A DNA stretch of 18,620 bases from JAMCRM01 sp041685075 (lineage in GTDB: Bacteria; Acidobacteriota; Terriglobia; Bryobacterales; Bryobacteraceae): positions 1 to 18,620 of the forward strand of contig JAWLGN010000090.1 of assembly GCA_041685075.1 (NCBI GenBank), in the 5' to 3' direction. A model generated the notes under the pieces. The model was not told the DNA's origin, made no database searches, and saw nothing but the letters and a program-made list of their open reading frames with translations. Below, one piece after another: positions 7,301 to 14,393 of the stretch. Position 1 is the stretch's first letter. Every line of letters starts with the position of its first letter. The position numbers and the translations under genes were made by a program.

Positions 7301-8684
7301 TGATGAACTCCCCCACCGCGCCCGAGAGCAGTAGCAGCGGCAGAAAGGAACCGATGATCGTCAGGGTCGCTGTCAGCACGGGAACGGCCATCTCGGTGGC
7401 GCTCCGCCAGGCCGCCTCCCCGCGCTCCACACCGCGATCGAGCAGCTCGACATAGTTGTCCGCAATCACGATGGCGTCGTCCACCACCATCCCCAGCACC
7501 ACGATCAGCGCCGCGATCGATACCTGGTGCAGTTCGATCCCGAAGGCGTTCAGCATCGCGAAGGTCACCGCGATGGTCACCGGAATCGCCACCGCCGATA
7601 CCACCGCCACGCGGAACGGCAGCAGAAGGACGGTCACCAGAATCACCGCCGCGATCGCAACTCCGAACTCCCGGATGAAGGTGTCGACGCGCGTGGCCAC
7701 GACCTTCGGCTGGTCCGCCACCAGGTCGATCCTGAGGTCGGGCGGCAGATCGGTGCGCACCCGATCGAGCGCCGCCCGCACGGCATCGCCGAAATCGACG
7801 ATGTTGTTGCCCTCCTGCATCTCCACGGCCAGCAGAATGGCTCGGTCCCCGGCCACCCGCGCATACTGGGACGGGTCTTCGTACACCCGCTCTACGCTCG
7901 CCAGGTCGCCTATATAGACCGGCTGGCCCGTGCGCGAAACGTCAATCATGACGTTCCGGATCTGTTCCTCGGTTTGAAACGCGCCGCTCGCCTCGATGGG
8001 CGGCTCCCCGCGCTCGGTCGGCACGGAGCCGGCGAACTGCACCGTGTTGCGCCCCTGCAGCGCCGCGATCACCTTCATCGGGTTCACGGCATACTGCGAC
8101 AGCCGCTCCAGCGAGCTTGTAATTTCGATCCGCTCCTCCTGCTCCCCAATCCGCCGGATCTTCGAAACCGCGCGGATGGCGCGAATCTCCGTCTCGATCC
8201 GCTCGGAGTACTCCTTCAACTCCCTGTAGCCGTACCGGTCCCCGTGAATCGCGATCAGCAGCGCCACCGTATCGCCGAAATCCGAATCCACCACCGGACC
8301 GATCAGCCCTTCGGGCAGTTCCGTCATCTTCAGTTGCGCCATATCCAGGCGCATCTTGGACCAGAAGGTATCGGTATCGGTGATGTAGTCTTCCAGCTCG
8401 ACGTTGATGAACACCGAGCCGTTGCGGCTGGTCGAAAAGGTCTTCTCCCGCCGCACTCCCGCGGTGCGGAACAGCCGCTCTTCGATCTTGCGCGTGACCT
8501 GCGTCTCCACCTCCTCGGCCGTAGCGCCGGGGTAGAACGCGGCCACGATGCCGGTATGGATCGTGATCTTGGGATCTTCGCGGCGCGGCATCCGCAACAA
8601 GGCGTATAGGCCCGCCACCAGCGCCATCACGGTGATCGCGATGGTCACCTGGGGGTGCCGGAGAGAAGCGCGCACGGGGTTCAT
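4308..8684 (-). CDS. RND efflux permease fused to TolC-like outer membrane factor
   Basis: This single 1458-residue frame joins two normally separate pump parts. Residues 1-~1017 are a complete RND permease: first membrane helix ~14-31, porter-domain loops, proton-relay aspartates D402-D403 in 'GMVVDDAIVIADN', and a TM10 motif 'VVVRNSIILVDYI' with R928 where AcrB has Lys940. Residues ~1040-1458 are an outer membrane factor with two long alpha-helical repeats ('LTLEEAVELAAQHNAAV', 'EETALARNPEIRAAERMVEKA') and the late 'LLEAEAALLAAEADLIRARYD' helix. Between them (1022-1038) is a hydrophobic stretch ending AAGA-EQ that looks like a signal peptide. The ATG at 8684 overlaps the adaptor stop by 4 nt (ATGA), with GGGAGG 6 nt upstream. 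The partner is the lipoprotein adaptor. The pump resembles multidrug (HAE1-like) pumps more than metal pumps, but the substrate is unknown. A sequencing error removing a stop codon is possible but not indicated. Confidence 0.92.
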   Translation of the reverse strand: MNPVRASLRHPQVTIAITVMALVAGLYALLRMPRREDPKITIHTGIVAAFYPGATAEEVETQVTRKIEERLFRTAGVRREKTFSTSRNGSVFINVELEDYITDTDTFWSKMRLDMAQLKMTELPEGLIGPVVDSDFGDTVALLIAIHGDRYGYRELKEYSERIETEIRAIRAVSKIRRIGEQEERIEITSSLERLSQYAVNPMKVIAALQGRNTVQFAGSVPTERGEPPIEASGAFQTEEQIRNVMIDVSRTGQPVYIGDLASVERVYEDPSQYARVAGDRAILLAVEMQEGNNIVDFGDAVRAALDRVRTDLPPDLRIDLVADQPKVVATRVDTFIREFGVAIAAVILVTVLLLPFRVAVVSAVAIPVTIAVTFAMLNAFGIELHQVSIAALIVVLGMVVDDAIVIADNYVELLDRGVERGEAAWRSATEMAVPVLTATLTIIGSFLPLLLLSGAVGEFISALPLAVAFSLGSSYVVAMLLTPLLSRFFIRRGLHAAGGEQGRRRWSPLEAMQQAYNRTIVPAIRRKWAVVAAGVLAVAAGAGMLRWVPRQFFPLAERDQFVVDVWLPEGWKVEATDAAVRQVEKVLSGERDVTGIASFIGASAPRFYYNVNPQLPGSNYAQVLVSTRSAEATPRLVAALRPKLARAVPEARVFVKELQQGQVMEAPVEVRISGDDATVLEELGARIAGLLDEVPGTIYVHNDWREDTYRLKVNVREEVANRLGLTNANIARQLAGAFEGAPVTTYWEGDRGVAVVLRLEPSRRQSFENVADAYVTSPLTGVRVPVGSIAELSPEWGPGRIVRRNGVRTLTVRAFAGEGRLPSQVLADVRPAIDNLPLPAGYRLSYGGEYANQQETFGELVGVLVIGLAAIFMILLFQFRSVVDPLVVMAAIPLALPGAVLGLLVTGNTFGFTAFMGIVSLGGVVVRNSIILVDYIRDRMAEGESVEQAAIEAGERRLRPIFLTSMAAAVGVTPMILSGSSLWSPLASAIAFGLMGSMFFTLIVIPSLYVLVHGRRAPRPLVAGVLLLAMCGGAAGAEQRRLTLEEAVELAAQHNAAVRLANEKAREMEARVQGARADYFPVLSNDTNAMRLAERQRLDIPPGTMGVFPATGPIPPVTVPLPLGEHNFLLTTTTFAQPITHLWKIRAGVDVARADAAGAREDVRRAENEVALRTKELFYGILATQRRRDAVDAQIRAGELRIAEASNAVEAGVALELQLAEARAQIAQARQGLGQLEDALADLNLEMADLLGLPLDTELELVPPVPEEPDVDTAEAEETALARNPEIRAAERMVEKARAARRAARAEYIPEVGAFAQHIFQVGVPLLSTNNATVGLRMNWTLFEHGKRRARVAERDAQIAQAEQNLARLRNRVRIDVAKAVRKVQRAQTGVEAAEALVAARKEARRVASDRVEAGAANRSALLEAEAALLAAEADLIRARYDRGTAAAELDRLRGVR
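5571..5633 (-). other. Internal signal-peptide-like junction in the RND-OMF fusion
   Basis: Residues 1018-1038 of the fusion follow the last RND helix and the cytoplasmic 'VHGRRAPRP' tail. They hold a hydrophobic core 'LVAGVLLLAM' and small residues ending A-G-A before E1039, a good signal peptidase I site (A-x-A). Positive charge in front and a cleavage site behind give the right topology to deliver the following OMF domain to the periplasm. No Shine-Dalgarno-like sequence precedes the in-frame TTG/GTG codons here, so a separate internal start for the OMF is not supported. Confidence 0.55.
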
Positions 8685-9883
8685 TGCCCGCCTCCCAAGA
8701 CCTCCACAAGCATGCCTTCCCGCAGCTTCTGCTGGCCCGCCACCACCACCTGCTCATCGCCGAGCAGCCCCGAGCGCACTTCCAGCTCTCTTCCTACCGG
8801 CGCCCCGATCTCCACCCGCCGCGCATAGACGCGCTTGCGGTCCGGGAAGTAGACGTAGACCAGGGTGACTCCCTGGGGGTCCCTCACCACGGCTTCGCCC
8901 GGGATCGTCAGCACCCGCATGGTGGCCGCCCCCAGGATGCGCGCCTCCGCCACCATTCCCGCCAGCAATGCCCGTTCCGGGTTCGGTACCGAAATAGTGA
9001 CCGGGTACGTCCGGGAAGTCGGCTCGGCCGCCACCCCGACGTGCGCCACTTTGCCAGGAAAGCGGCGGCCGTCGAGCGAAGGCACGGCAATCTCGGCCGC
9101 GGCGCCCTGCCGCACTTTGCCAATCTCGGCTTCCGGAACCCCTACCCGGACCTCCACCGGGTCCAGGTCCACCACCGCCAGCACGGGCGTGCCGGCCGCC
9201 ACTATCACGCCCGGCTCGATGCGCCGCTGGGCGATGTAACCGCCCGACGGCGCCGTGAGCCGCGTATCGTCGAGCCGTTTCCGCGCTACCTCGGCCTGGG
9301 CCTGCACCGCCCGCGCCTGGGCTTCGGCGGCCGCAACGTCTTCGGCCCGCGTGCCCTGCCGCGCCATCTCGTAGCGCTCGCGCGCCGCGTTGTAGGCCGC
9401 CTCGACTTTGCGAAAATCGTTCGCCGGCAGGCTCTTGCGTTCGAACAGAAAGCGCATGCGCCGGTACTCGTCCTGCCAGCGCTCGAAGTCGATGCGCGCC
9501 TGCTCCAGCTCCTGCTCACGTGGTCCGGCCGCGGCCTTCTTCGCCACGGCCGACGCCGCCTGAGCCTGCCCCAGCGCGGCGTTCAGCGCGTTGCGGTAGT
9601 CCGTAGCGTCGAGTTCCGCCAGCAACTGTCCTGCCCGTACGGCGTCGCCCTCTTCCACATACACCCGGGCCACCCGGCCGGCCACCTGAAAGGCAAGCGG
9701 CACGCTCCGCGATCCCTCCACCGATCCGCTCGCCGACACGGACTCCGGCCGCTCGATATAGGCGGGGGTGCGGACCCGGACCGGCACCGGCTTCTCCTCC
9801 GCCACCGGCCGCCCGCGCGAGCACGCGGCCAGGCAGGCCAGCAGCACCATCGCTGCCACGCTCCTCCGGGAACGGCTACGCAC
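8681..9883 (-). CDS. RND periplasmic adaptor, predicted lipoprotein (HlyD/MFP family)
   Basis: This is a membrane-fusion/adaptor protein of about 400 residues that bridges the RND permease and outer membrane factor. The frame is open to 9958, but I choose GTG at 9883 because GGAGG (9889-9893) lies 5 nt upstream and the product then starts with a short basic region, a hydrophobic stretch and a lipobox 'LAAC' (Cys21). Next come the lipoyl-type half motif 'VAGRVARVYVEEGDAVRAGQLLAELD' region, split here as residues ~68-95, a long alpha-helical hairpin rich in Ala/Glu/Arg (~95-195), the second lipoyl half 'LTAPSGGYIAQRRIEPG', and beta-barrel and membrane-proximal domains. It overlaps the tetR stop by 8 nt and the downstream permease start by 4 nt, so translation is coupled through the operon. 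A Cys-anchored adaptor would sit in the inner membrane facing the periplasm. Confidence 0.9.
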   Translation of the reverse strand: MRSRSRRSVAAMVLLACLAACSRGRPVAEEKPVPVRVRTPAYIERPESVSASGSVEGSRSVPLAFQVAGRVARVYVEEGDAVRAGQLLAELDATDYRNALNAALGQAQAASAVAKKAAAGPREQELEQARIDFERWQDEYRRMRFLFERKSLPANDFRKVEAAYNAARERYEMARQGTRAEDVAAAEAQARAVQAQAEVARKRLDDTRLTAPSGGYIAQRRIEPGVIVAAGTPVLAVVDLDPVEVRVGVPEAEIGKVRQGAAAEIAVPSLDGRRFPGKVAHVGVAAEPTSRTYPVTISVPNPERALLAGMVAEARILGAATMRVLTIPGEAVVRDPQGVTLVYVYFPDRKRVYARRVEIGAPVGRELEVRSGLLGDEQVVVAGQQKLREGMLVEVLGGGQ

Positions 9884-10520
9884 GGCGGCCTCCACGCCTG
9901 GCGCCATCGGGCACGGCCAGGCGATTGAAGACCAGAGCGGCAGCCTCCGTGTAGGCACGCTCCCGGCCGCGCCCCCCTCTCTCCAGCGCCATGCTGCCCA
10001 GACCCTGCCACACCGCCAGCAACGCCAGCGCCACGGTCTCGGGCCGCTCCACAGGCTCTACCCCGGCAGTGGCGAAGTACTCCGCCACCAGCCCCGCGTA
10101 CGTCTCCAGCTCGTGCCGCCGTAACCTGGCCAGCCGCTCCCGGACCGCGCGGTTCCGCATGGCCCGCCGGCTGAACTCGACCCGTAGCGCAATCCAGTCC
10201 TTCTGGCGCCACCACTGGTCCACAAACCAGTCCCGCACGGCCTCCAGCCGCCGGCCCGCGTCCGGCGTGCGGCGGATGATCTCGTCCAGCGCGGTAGCCA
10301 GCTCCAGCCGCCGCTTATCGAGCACCGCCAGAAACAACTCGTTCTTGTCGGAGAAGTTGGAGTAAAAGGCGCCCCGTGAGAAGCCGGCCGCCTCGGCAAT
10401 CTGTTCCACCGAGGAACCGTCGAATCCATGGCGAGTAAAGGCCCGTTCGGCTGCCTCGATCAGGCGGGCGCGGGTGGCCTCCTGGCTTTCTCGCCGCGTG
10501 AGCCGTCGCTTGCGATTCAC
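9876..10520 (-). CDS. TetR/AcrR-family transcriptional regulator of the efflux operon
   Basis: This 214-residue protein has a TetR N-terminal helix-turn-helix: 'RLIEAAERAFTRHGFDGSSV' then 'IAEAAGFSRGAFYSNFSDKNELF' (residues ~20-67), the classic TetR signature. The C-terminal ligand-binding and dimer domain (~75-205) is all-helical and somewhat BetI-like, with no recognisable ligand. The start is GTG at 10520; there is no Shine-Dalgarno sequence, and the promoter's predicted transcription start falls within one or two bases of the GTG, so a leaderless mRNA is likely. The adaptor gene overlaps its end by 8 nt. Position and the palindromes in its promoter suggest it represses its own operon and is released by a pump substrate. 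That is the usual role in this family, not shown here. Confidence 0.9.
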   Translation of the reverse strand: MNRKRRLTRRESQEATRARLIEAAERAFTRHGFDGSSVEQIAEAAGFSRGAFYSNFSDKNELFLAVLDKRRLELATALDEIIRRTPDAGRRLEAVRDWFVDQWWRQKDWIALRVEFSRRAMRNRAVRERLARLRRHELETYAGLVAEYFATAGVEPVERPETVALALLAVWQGLGSMALERGGRGRERAYTEAAALVFNRLAVPDGARRGGRRA

Positions 10521-10527
10521 ATGCGTT

Positions 10528-10557
10528 ATCTTATCCGGATACAGATGTGTATGTCAA
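10528..10557 (-). promoter_or_regulatory. Promoter of the tetR-efflux operon
   Basis: On the minus strand a perfect TTGACA -35 (10557 to 10552) is followed by an 18-nt spacer and TAAGAT (10533 to 10528; four of six to TATAAT). The predicted start of transcription, about 7 nt further on, is at about 10521, next to the GTG start codon (10520). The -35 box overlaps the TGA stop of the upstream kinase gene. Confidence 0.55.
10532..10552. promoter_or_regulatory. Candidate TetR operator (overlapping palindromes)
   Basis: Two perfect palindromes overlap inside the tetR promoter: TATCCGGATA (10532-10541) and ATACA-GATG-TGTAT (10539-10552). They occupy the spacer between -35 and -10, the position expected for an autorepressor. 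A further half-site, CTGTATCC (10565-10572), makes an inverted repeat with GGATACAG (10537-10544). Binding by the adjacent TetR protein is inferred. Confidence 0.5.
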
Positions 10558-12353
10558 TTCACTGCTGTATCCGAAAGTCGTGGCAGGTCTTCAGCCCTGT
10601 GGACGCCGGACCGCGGCGCGCAGGAGGCCAGCGCCAGCCGGAACGAGAAGCACGCCCCCTGCCCCGGCGTCGACGCCGCCCAGATCTCGCCGCCGTGGTC
10701 CAGAATGGCCTGCCGCGCCAGCGCCAGCCCCAGCCCCAGACCGGAGCCTTTCCGCGACGTGGCAAACGGCTGGAACAGCCGGTCCCGGATCTCCGCCGCA
10801 ATCCCCGGCCCCGTGTCCCGCACCTCGACCAGCACCGACTCCCCTTCGGCCCTCGCCGCCACCGTCACGGTTCCTCCCTCCCCCATGGCCTGCAGCGCGT
10901 TCGCCACCAGGTTCGCCAGCACGCGCCCGATGCGGTGCTCGTCGATCGTGATTGCCAGCCCCTCCGGCACCTGCACTACGACCTGCGTCGACTGCGCCTC
11001 CGCCGTCGGCGCCAGCGACTCCAGCACCCGCGACACCAGCGCCCGCAGGTCGCATAGCCGCTTCTCGCCGGACCTGCCCCGGCCGATCTCCAGCAGGTCC
11101 TGCAGCAGTTCCTGGATATGCTGCGACGCGCGGTACATGTTGCGCCCGATCCGTTGAATCTGCTGCTCGGAAAGCCCCGGCTCGGCCAGCATCTCCGCGC
11201 CCGCGTAGATCGCGGCCAGCGGGTTGCGCAGGTCGTGGACGATCGAGGTCGCCAGCCGCCCGATGGCCGTGATGCGCTCCGAGCGGATCAGCTCCTCGCG
11301 CGCCTGCCGGATGGAGGCGCACATGGCGTTGAAGGTCGCGGCCAGCCGCCCCAGTTCGTCCTCGCTCGCGACCTTCACCTCGCAGTCGTAGTTCTGGCGC
11401 GCCACCTCGGCGGCGGCGCGGTCCAGTTCCTTCACCGGCCCGATCACGCGCCGCGCCAGCAGGTAGGTGAGGGTCAGGCCCGCGATCATGGAGAGCAGCC
11501 ACAGCAGGCTGATGTTCCGCCGCAGCGCGGCAATCTCGCGGCTCGCCGCTTCGTAGGAGCGAAGAATCGCCAGCCGTCCCGCCCCGCGTCCGTGAATATC
11601 GCGGAGCGGCGTAATCAGCGGCGCGTACTCGATCCCTCCGGCCCGCACCATCCGGACCGCACCGTCGAGCTGTGCGGCAATGCCTGCTTCTTCCGCCGCG
11701 CCCAGCGTGGATGCGATCACGCCGCCGCGGTCGAAGAAGAGGAACTCGCTACCGCCGGTGGAGATCTTGAACCGCTCGGCCACCGCCCGGTTGATGGCGT
11801 ACCCGGCCACCAGCACGTTCAGCAGCGCCGTGCCCCCGGTGGTCTGCACGTACACAGGGGTGATCGTGAGGTGATACATTTGGCCGCCCCAGGTGACAAA
11901 ACCGGACGCCTGTTCCGGAAAGCGCGGCCAGGCTTCCCGAACCACCACCAGCTCCGCCGGCAGCGACTGCTCCGGTATCCCTCCCAGCGACGCGATGATG
12001 CCGCCCCGCGGATCCGTCACCAGAAACACCGCTTCATCGTCCGAGACCCGCGCCCAAAGCTCCGCCGCGGTGTCCCGGATGGTGGCCCTGTCTCCCGTGC
12101 CAAACGCCGCCCGCACATCCGACATGGCGCTCAGGATCGCGCTCACCGACGAGAGCCTGTCCGCCCGCGCCTGCCAGAGCGATTGATACGCCTGGAAGCT
12201 GGCCTGCACTTCGTGCTGGATGCTTTCCGAGGTGGCTTGGGTGGCGCTGTTCACCACCAGCCATCCGGTCACAGCGAACAGCAGGGTGATCGCTACCGAG
12301 GTCGACAGCATGATCTTCCACAGCAGCGTGCGAGGACGAAGCGCCTTCATCAT
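10554..12353 (-). CDS. Membrane sensor histidine kinase (Cache-like sensor, HAMP, HisKA, HATPase)
   Basis: This 599-residue kinase has one membrane helix at ~12-35, a periplasmic region ~36-280, and a second helix at ~281-303. The periplasmic region holds two repeat-like modules ('VFLVTDPRGGIIASLGG', 107-124; 'FLFFDRGGVIASTLGA', 204-219), which suggests a double Cache sensor. A HAMP linker (~300-355) follows, then HisKA with 'SIVHDLRNPLA' (phospho-acceptor H373). The ATPase domain has N box 'NLVANALQAM' (N485), G1 'DTGPGI' (513-518), F box 'FQPF' and G2 'GSGLGLGLA'. All catalytic motifs are present. About 25 residues trail after the ATPase domain. The ATG at 12353 overlaps the cupredoxin stop (ATGA), so the two are translationally coupled. 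Likely partners are the OmpR-type regulator and the stand-alone receiver two to four genes upstream. The ligand is unknown; the coupling to a copper protein makes copper or periplasmic redox state reasonable guesses. Confidence 0.93.
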   Translation of the reverse strand: MMKALRPRTLLWKIMLSTSVAITLLFAVTGWLVVNSATQATSESIQHEVQASFQAYQSLWQARADRLSSVSAILSAMSDVRAAFGTGDRATIRDTAAELWARVSDDEAVFLVTDPRGGIIASLGGIPEQSLPAELVVVREAWPRFPEQASGFVTWGGQMYHLTITPVYVQTTGGTALLNVLVAGYAINRAVAERFKISTGGSEFLFFDRGGVIASTLGAAEEAGIAAQLDGAVRMVRAGGIEYAPLITPLRDIHGRGAGRLAILRSYEAASREIAALRRNISLLWLLSMIAGLTLTYLLARRVIGPVKELDRAAAEVARQNYDCEVKVASEDELGRLAATFNAMCASIRQAREELIRSERITAIGRLATSIVHDLRNPLAAIYAGAEMLAEPGLSEQQIQRIGRNMYRASQHIQELLQDLLEIGRGRSGEKRLCDLRALVSRVLESLAPTAEAQSTQVVVQVPEGLAITIDEHRIGRVLANLVANALQAMGEGGTVTVAARAEGESVLVEVRDTGPGIAAEIRDRLFQPFATSRKGSGLGLGLALARQAILDHGGEIWAASTPGQGACFSFRLALASCAPRSGVHRAEDLPRLSDTAVN

Positions 12354-13063
12354 CTGTCGCGTACCCCGTAACCGGAATGGTTTTTGTCGGGCGGATAGTC
12401 GTGGCCGTACTTGTTCTTGTGCGGTCCCTCCACGAAGCCGGACTCCGAGATTACCAGCGGCGGCAGCGTCACCTCGTCCTGCCCGACCTCAACCGTGCGC
12501 CGCAGCGCCTTCAGCACGCTCTCGGCCGCGCGCTCGTGAAACACGTTCAGCCTGTACTGCCCCGGCGGCACATCCTGGATCCGGAACCTGCCCTTCGCGC
12601 CCGACACCGCAAACCAAGGGTCCTTCAGCACCACGACGATGGCGCTCATCGTGGGGTGAATATTGCAGAACACCCGCACCACCCCGGTACGCGTAAAGGT
12701 CACGGTGCGGTTGGCCCCGGGCGCATACAGCCCCAGGTCGAAGATCTGCCCGCTGAAGTTGGAAAAGGCGCTGTGGAAAATGGGGTCCAGGTTCGGAAAC
12801 TCCACCTGGCTGCCGGCCTGAACCGCCAGCACATGGGGGATGAACTGCTTGTTCCGCTGCTCGATGCGCGCCTTCACCCGGCGGGCGGGCGCCCTCTCCA
12901 CCTCCTCGAGCGGATCCAGCCACACGATCACTCCCGAATAGTCCCGGCCCTTCCGTACCGCCGCCACCTGGGAGTCCGCCAGGCGTACGCTGCCGGTGAC
13001 GTCCGCCGCCAGCGCGGCAGCCGCCGGCAGCAGGCTAAAACAGATACGCCAGAGCCAGGTCAC
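12350..13063 (-). CDS. Exported cupredoxin-like protein (methylamine-utilisation/plastocyanin type)
   Basis: This 237-residue protein has a clear signal peptide (~1-20, cut after 'ALAA'). Its cupredoxin fold (~75-147) carries a full type 1 copper set: H97 in 'DPIFHSAFS', and C133, H136 and M139 in 'VFCNIHPTMSA'. This matches proteins often labelled 'methylamine utilization protein' or plastocyanin-like. Residues ~150-205 ('GRFRIQDVPPGQYRLNVFHE') form a small beta-sandwich like carboxypeptidase regulatory domains. The last ~25 residues are rich in His, Tyr, Lys and Pro ('HKNKYGHDYPPDKNHSGYG') and could bind metal. The start is GTG at 13063, inside the end of the porin gene (29-nt overlap) and without a strong Shine-Dalgarno, so coupled translation is likely. 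It probably acts in the periplasm as a copper carrier, electron carrier or copper sensor feeding the adjacent kinase; which of these is not shown. Confidence 0.85.
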   Translation of the reverse strand: MTWLWRICFSLLPAAAALAADVTGSVRLADSQVAAVRKGRDYSGVIVWLDPLEEVERAPARRVKARIEQRNKQFIPHVLAVQAGSQVEFPNLDPIFHSAFSNFSGQIFDLGLYAPGANRTVTFTRTGVVRVFCNIHPTMSAIVVVLKDPWFAVSGAKGRFRIQDVPPGQYRLNVFHERAAESVLKALRRTVEVGQDEVTLPPLVISESGFVEGPHKNKYGHDYPPDKNHSGYGVRDR

Positions 13064-14393
13064 ACCGGTTGCTCAGCAACAGGTTTCCGCCGATATAGCG
13101 CGCGCGGGTTTGGGAGGCCTCCAGGCTGGCGAGCACGTTCGGCGCCAGGCGGAAGAACAGGTTCGCGCCATAGGCGAGGTTCTTCCCGATGCCGCCCTGC
13201 GCCAGGTCGCGGTTGCGATCGTCCTGCTGGCCCGTGAAAACGTTGAACCACAGCCGCGGCGTGGCGTGGTAGGTAAGCTGTCCCCAGCCCCCGTTGCTGG
13301 CCACCGCGTGCACCTGCCGCGCCGCCGGCGCCACTATGCCCTGCCGCAACGGCCCGGTGCCCAGCGGCGCGACGTTCCTGCCCGTGAACGCCGCTCCGGT
13401 GAACTCGAGCGCCGGATGCAGGCGCACCAGCCAGTCGAGCGTTACGACCTGCGAGGGCACGGCCGCCGCAGCCACGTGCGAAACGCTGCGATGAAAGCCG
13501 GGGGCGATCTCGATGCGCCGGCTGGTTCCGCCGAACAGCTCCACCCGCGCCTGAAATCCCGGACGGGCCCCTTCGTAGTACGCTCCCGCCGGCCCTACGG
13601 CCGCCACTTCCCGGGTCTGGACCACGCCGAACTGAAACCGCGCGCCGCTCTGCTCGCCCAGGTGCAGCTCCTGCTGGAAGCGCACCTGCGGCAGCCACGA
13701 CCACAGGTTCCCCGCGCCGCTCAACAGCGGCACCGCCACGTGCGCCAGGGACTCCGGCTCGCGCGGCGCGACGATGGGCGTCGACAGCCCGGCCAGCACG
13801 CTCCGCGTCGCCCAATCCAGGCCGATCGTGGCGGTCCGCAGCCGCACCGTGTTATACGAATACGCTCCGCCCGTCTCCCCGTAGAAATCCATGCGCAGCG
13901 ATCCGCTCACCCGGGCATTCCACAACGTGCGCGGTCCGTTGAAGTCCAGCCCGATGGTCGACTGGCTGAGGGTTGCGCCGGAAGCCCTCCTCTCGCCCGA
14001 CGCATAGATCGCTTCCAGGCTCCTGCCGGAGCCGGTCCAGGCATTGAACAGCGCCATGCCCGTCAGGCGAACCGGGAATCGGGAGGCCGCCTCCACCTTC
14101 GTCTGCGCCTGTTCCGCAATGCGGCTCTCCTGCACTGCCAGCCGCTCTTCCACCGTGGGCGCCGCCTCCTCCCGCGCACTCCGCACCGCCGCCAATTCTT
14201 CTCTCACGGCCTCCAACTCGGCCGCCAGCGCCCGGTTCTGCGCCTCCAGGCGCTCCACGCGTTCGAGAATGGTCTGGAGGTCGCCCGCACTCTGGGCCTC
14301 GAGCGGCGCCGCCCACACCAGCCACGCCGCCACCATCCAGCCGCCATACCGCGCGCGCCGGCGGCGGAGACTAGCGCGAGAGTCTTGTCCCAT
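13035..14393 (-). CDS. Coiled-coil outer-membrane beta-barrel (porin-like) protein
   Basis: This predicted 452-residue protein has a signal peptide with an arginine-rich n-region (1-34), then a charged heptad-like coiled coil (~38-104, 'ILERVERLEAQNRALAAELE' and on). About 345 residues of alternating beta-strand pattern with many aromatic girdle residues follow, ending in 'LALAYLF'. A terminal Phe is the usual C-terminal signal for BAM-mediated insertion. I do not recognise a specific family; the architecture resembles coiled-coil-anchored porins. I choose ATG at 14393, preceded by GGGGGA at 8 nt; it overlaps the receiver gene by 23 nt. The frame stays open to 14456, and a later ATG at 14336 would also keep the signal core. 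It overlaps the cupredoxin gene by 29 nt, so the two are probably made together. Transport specificity is unknown. Confidence 0.75.
   Translation of the reverse strand: MGQDSRASLRRRRARYGGWMVAAWLVWAAPLEAQSAGDLQTILERVERLEAQNRALAAELEAVREELAAVRSAREEAAPTVEERLAVQESRIAEQAQTKVEAASRFPVRLTGMALFNAWTGSGRSLEAIYASGERRASGATLSQSTIGLDFNGPRTLWNARVSGSLRMDFYGETGGAYSYNTVRLRTATIGLDWATRSVLAGLSTPIVAPREPESLAHVAVPLLSGAGNLWSWLPQVRFQQELHLGEQSGARFQFGVVQTREVAAVGPAGAYYEGARPGFQARVELFGGTSRRIEIAPGFHRSVSHVAAAAVPSQVVTLDWLVRLHPALEFTGAAFTGRNVAPLGTGPLRQGIVAPAARQVHAVASNGGWGQLTYHATPRLWFNVFTGQQDDRNRDLAQGGIGKNLAYGANLFFRLAPNVLASLEASQTRARYIGGNLLLSNRCDLALAYLF

Noticed and set aside
5643..9928. Long plus-strand open frames antisense to the RND pump and adaptor genes (360-414 residues)
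   Set aside because: They are Arg/His/Pro-rich shadows expected in GC-rich DNA. No domain motif or start signal is visible, and the opposite strand has clear families.
9884..9958. Longer adaptor protein starting at 9958
   Set aside because: The extra 25 residues lie inside the tetR coding end and spoil the lipoprotein signal. GTG 9883 has a strong ribosome binding site and an ideal lipobox.
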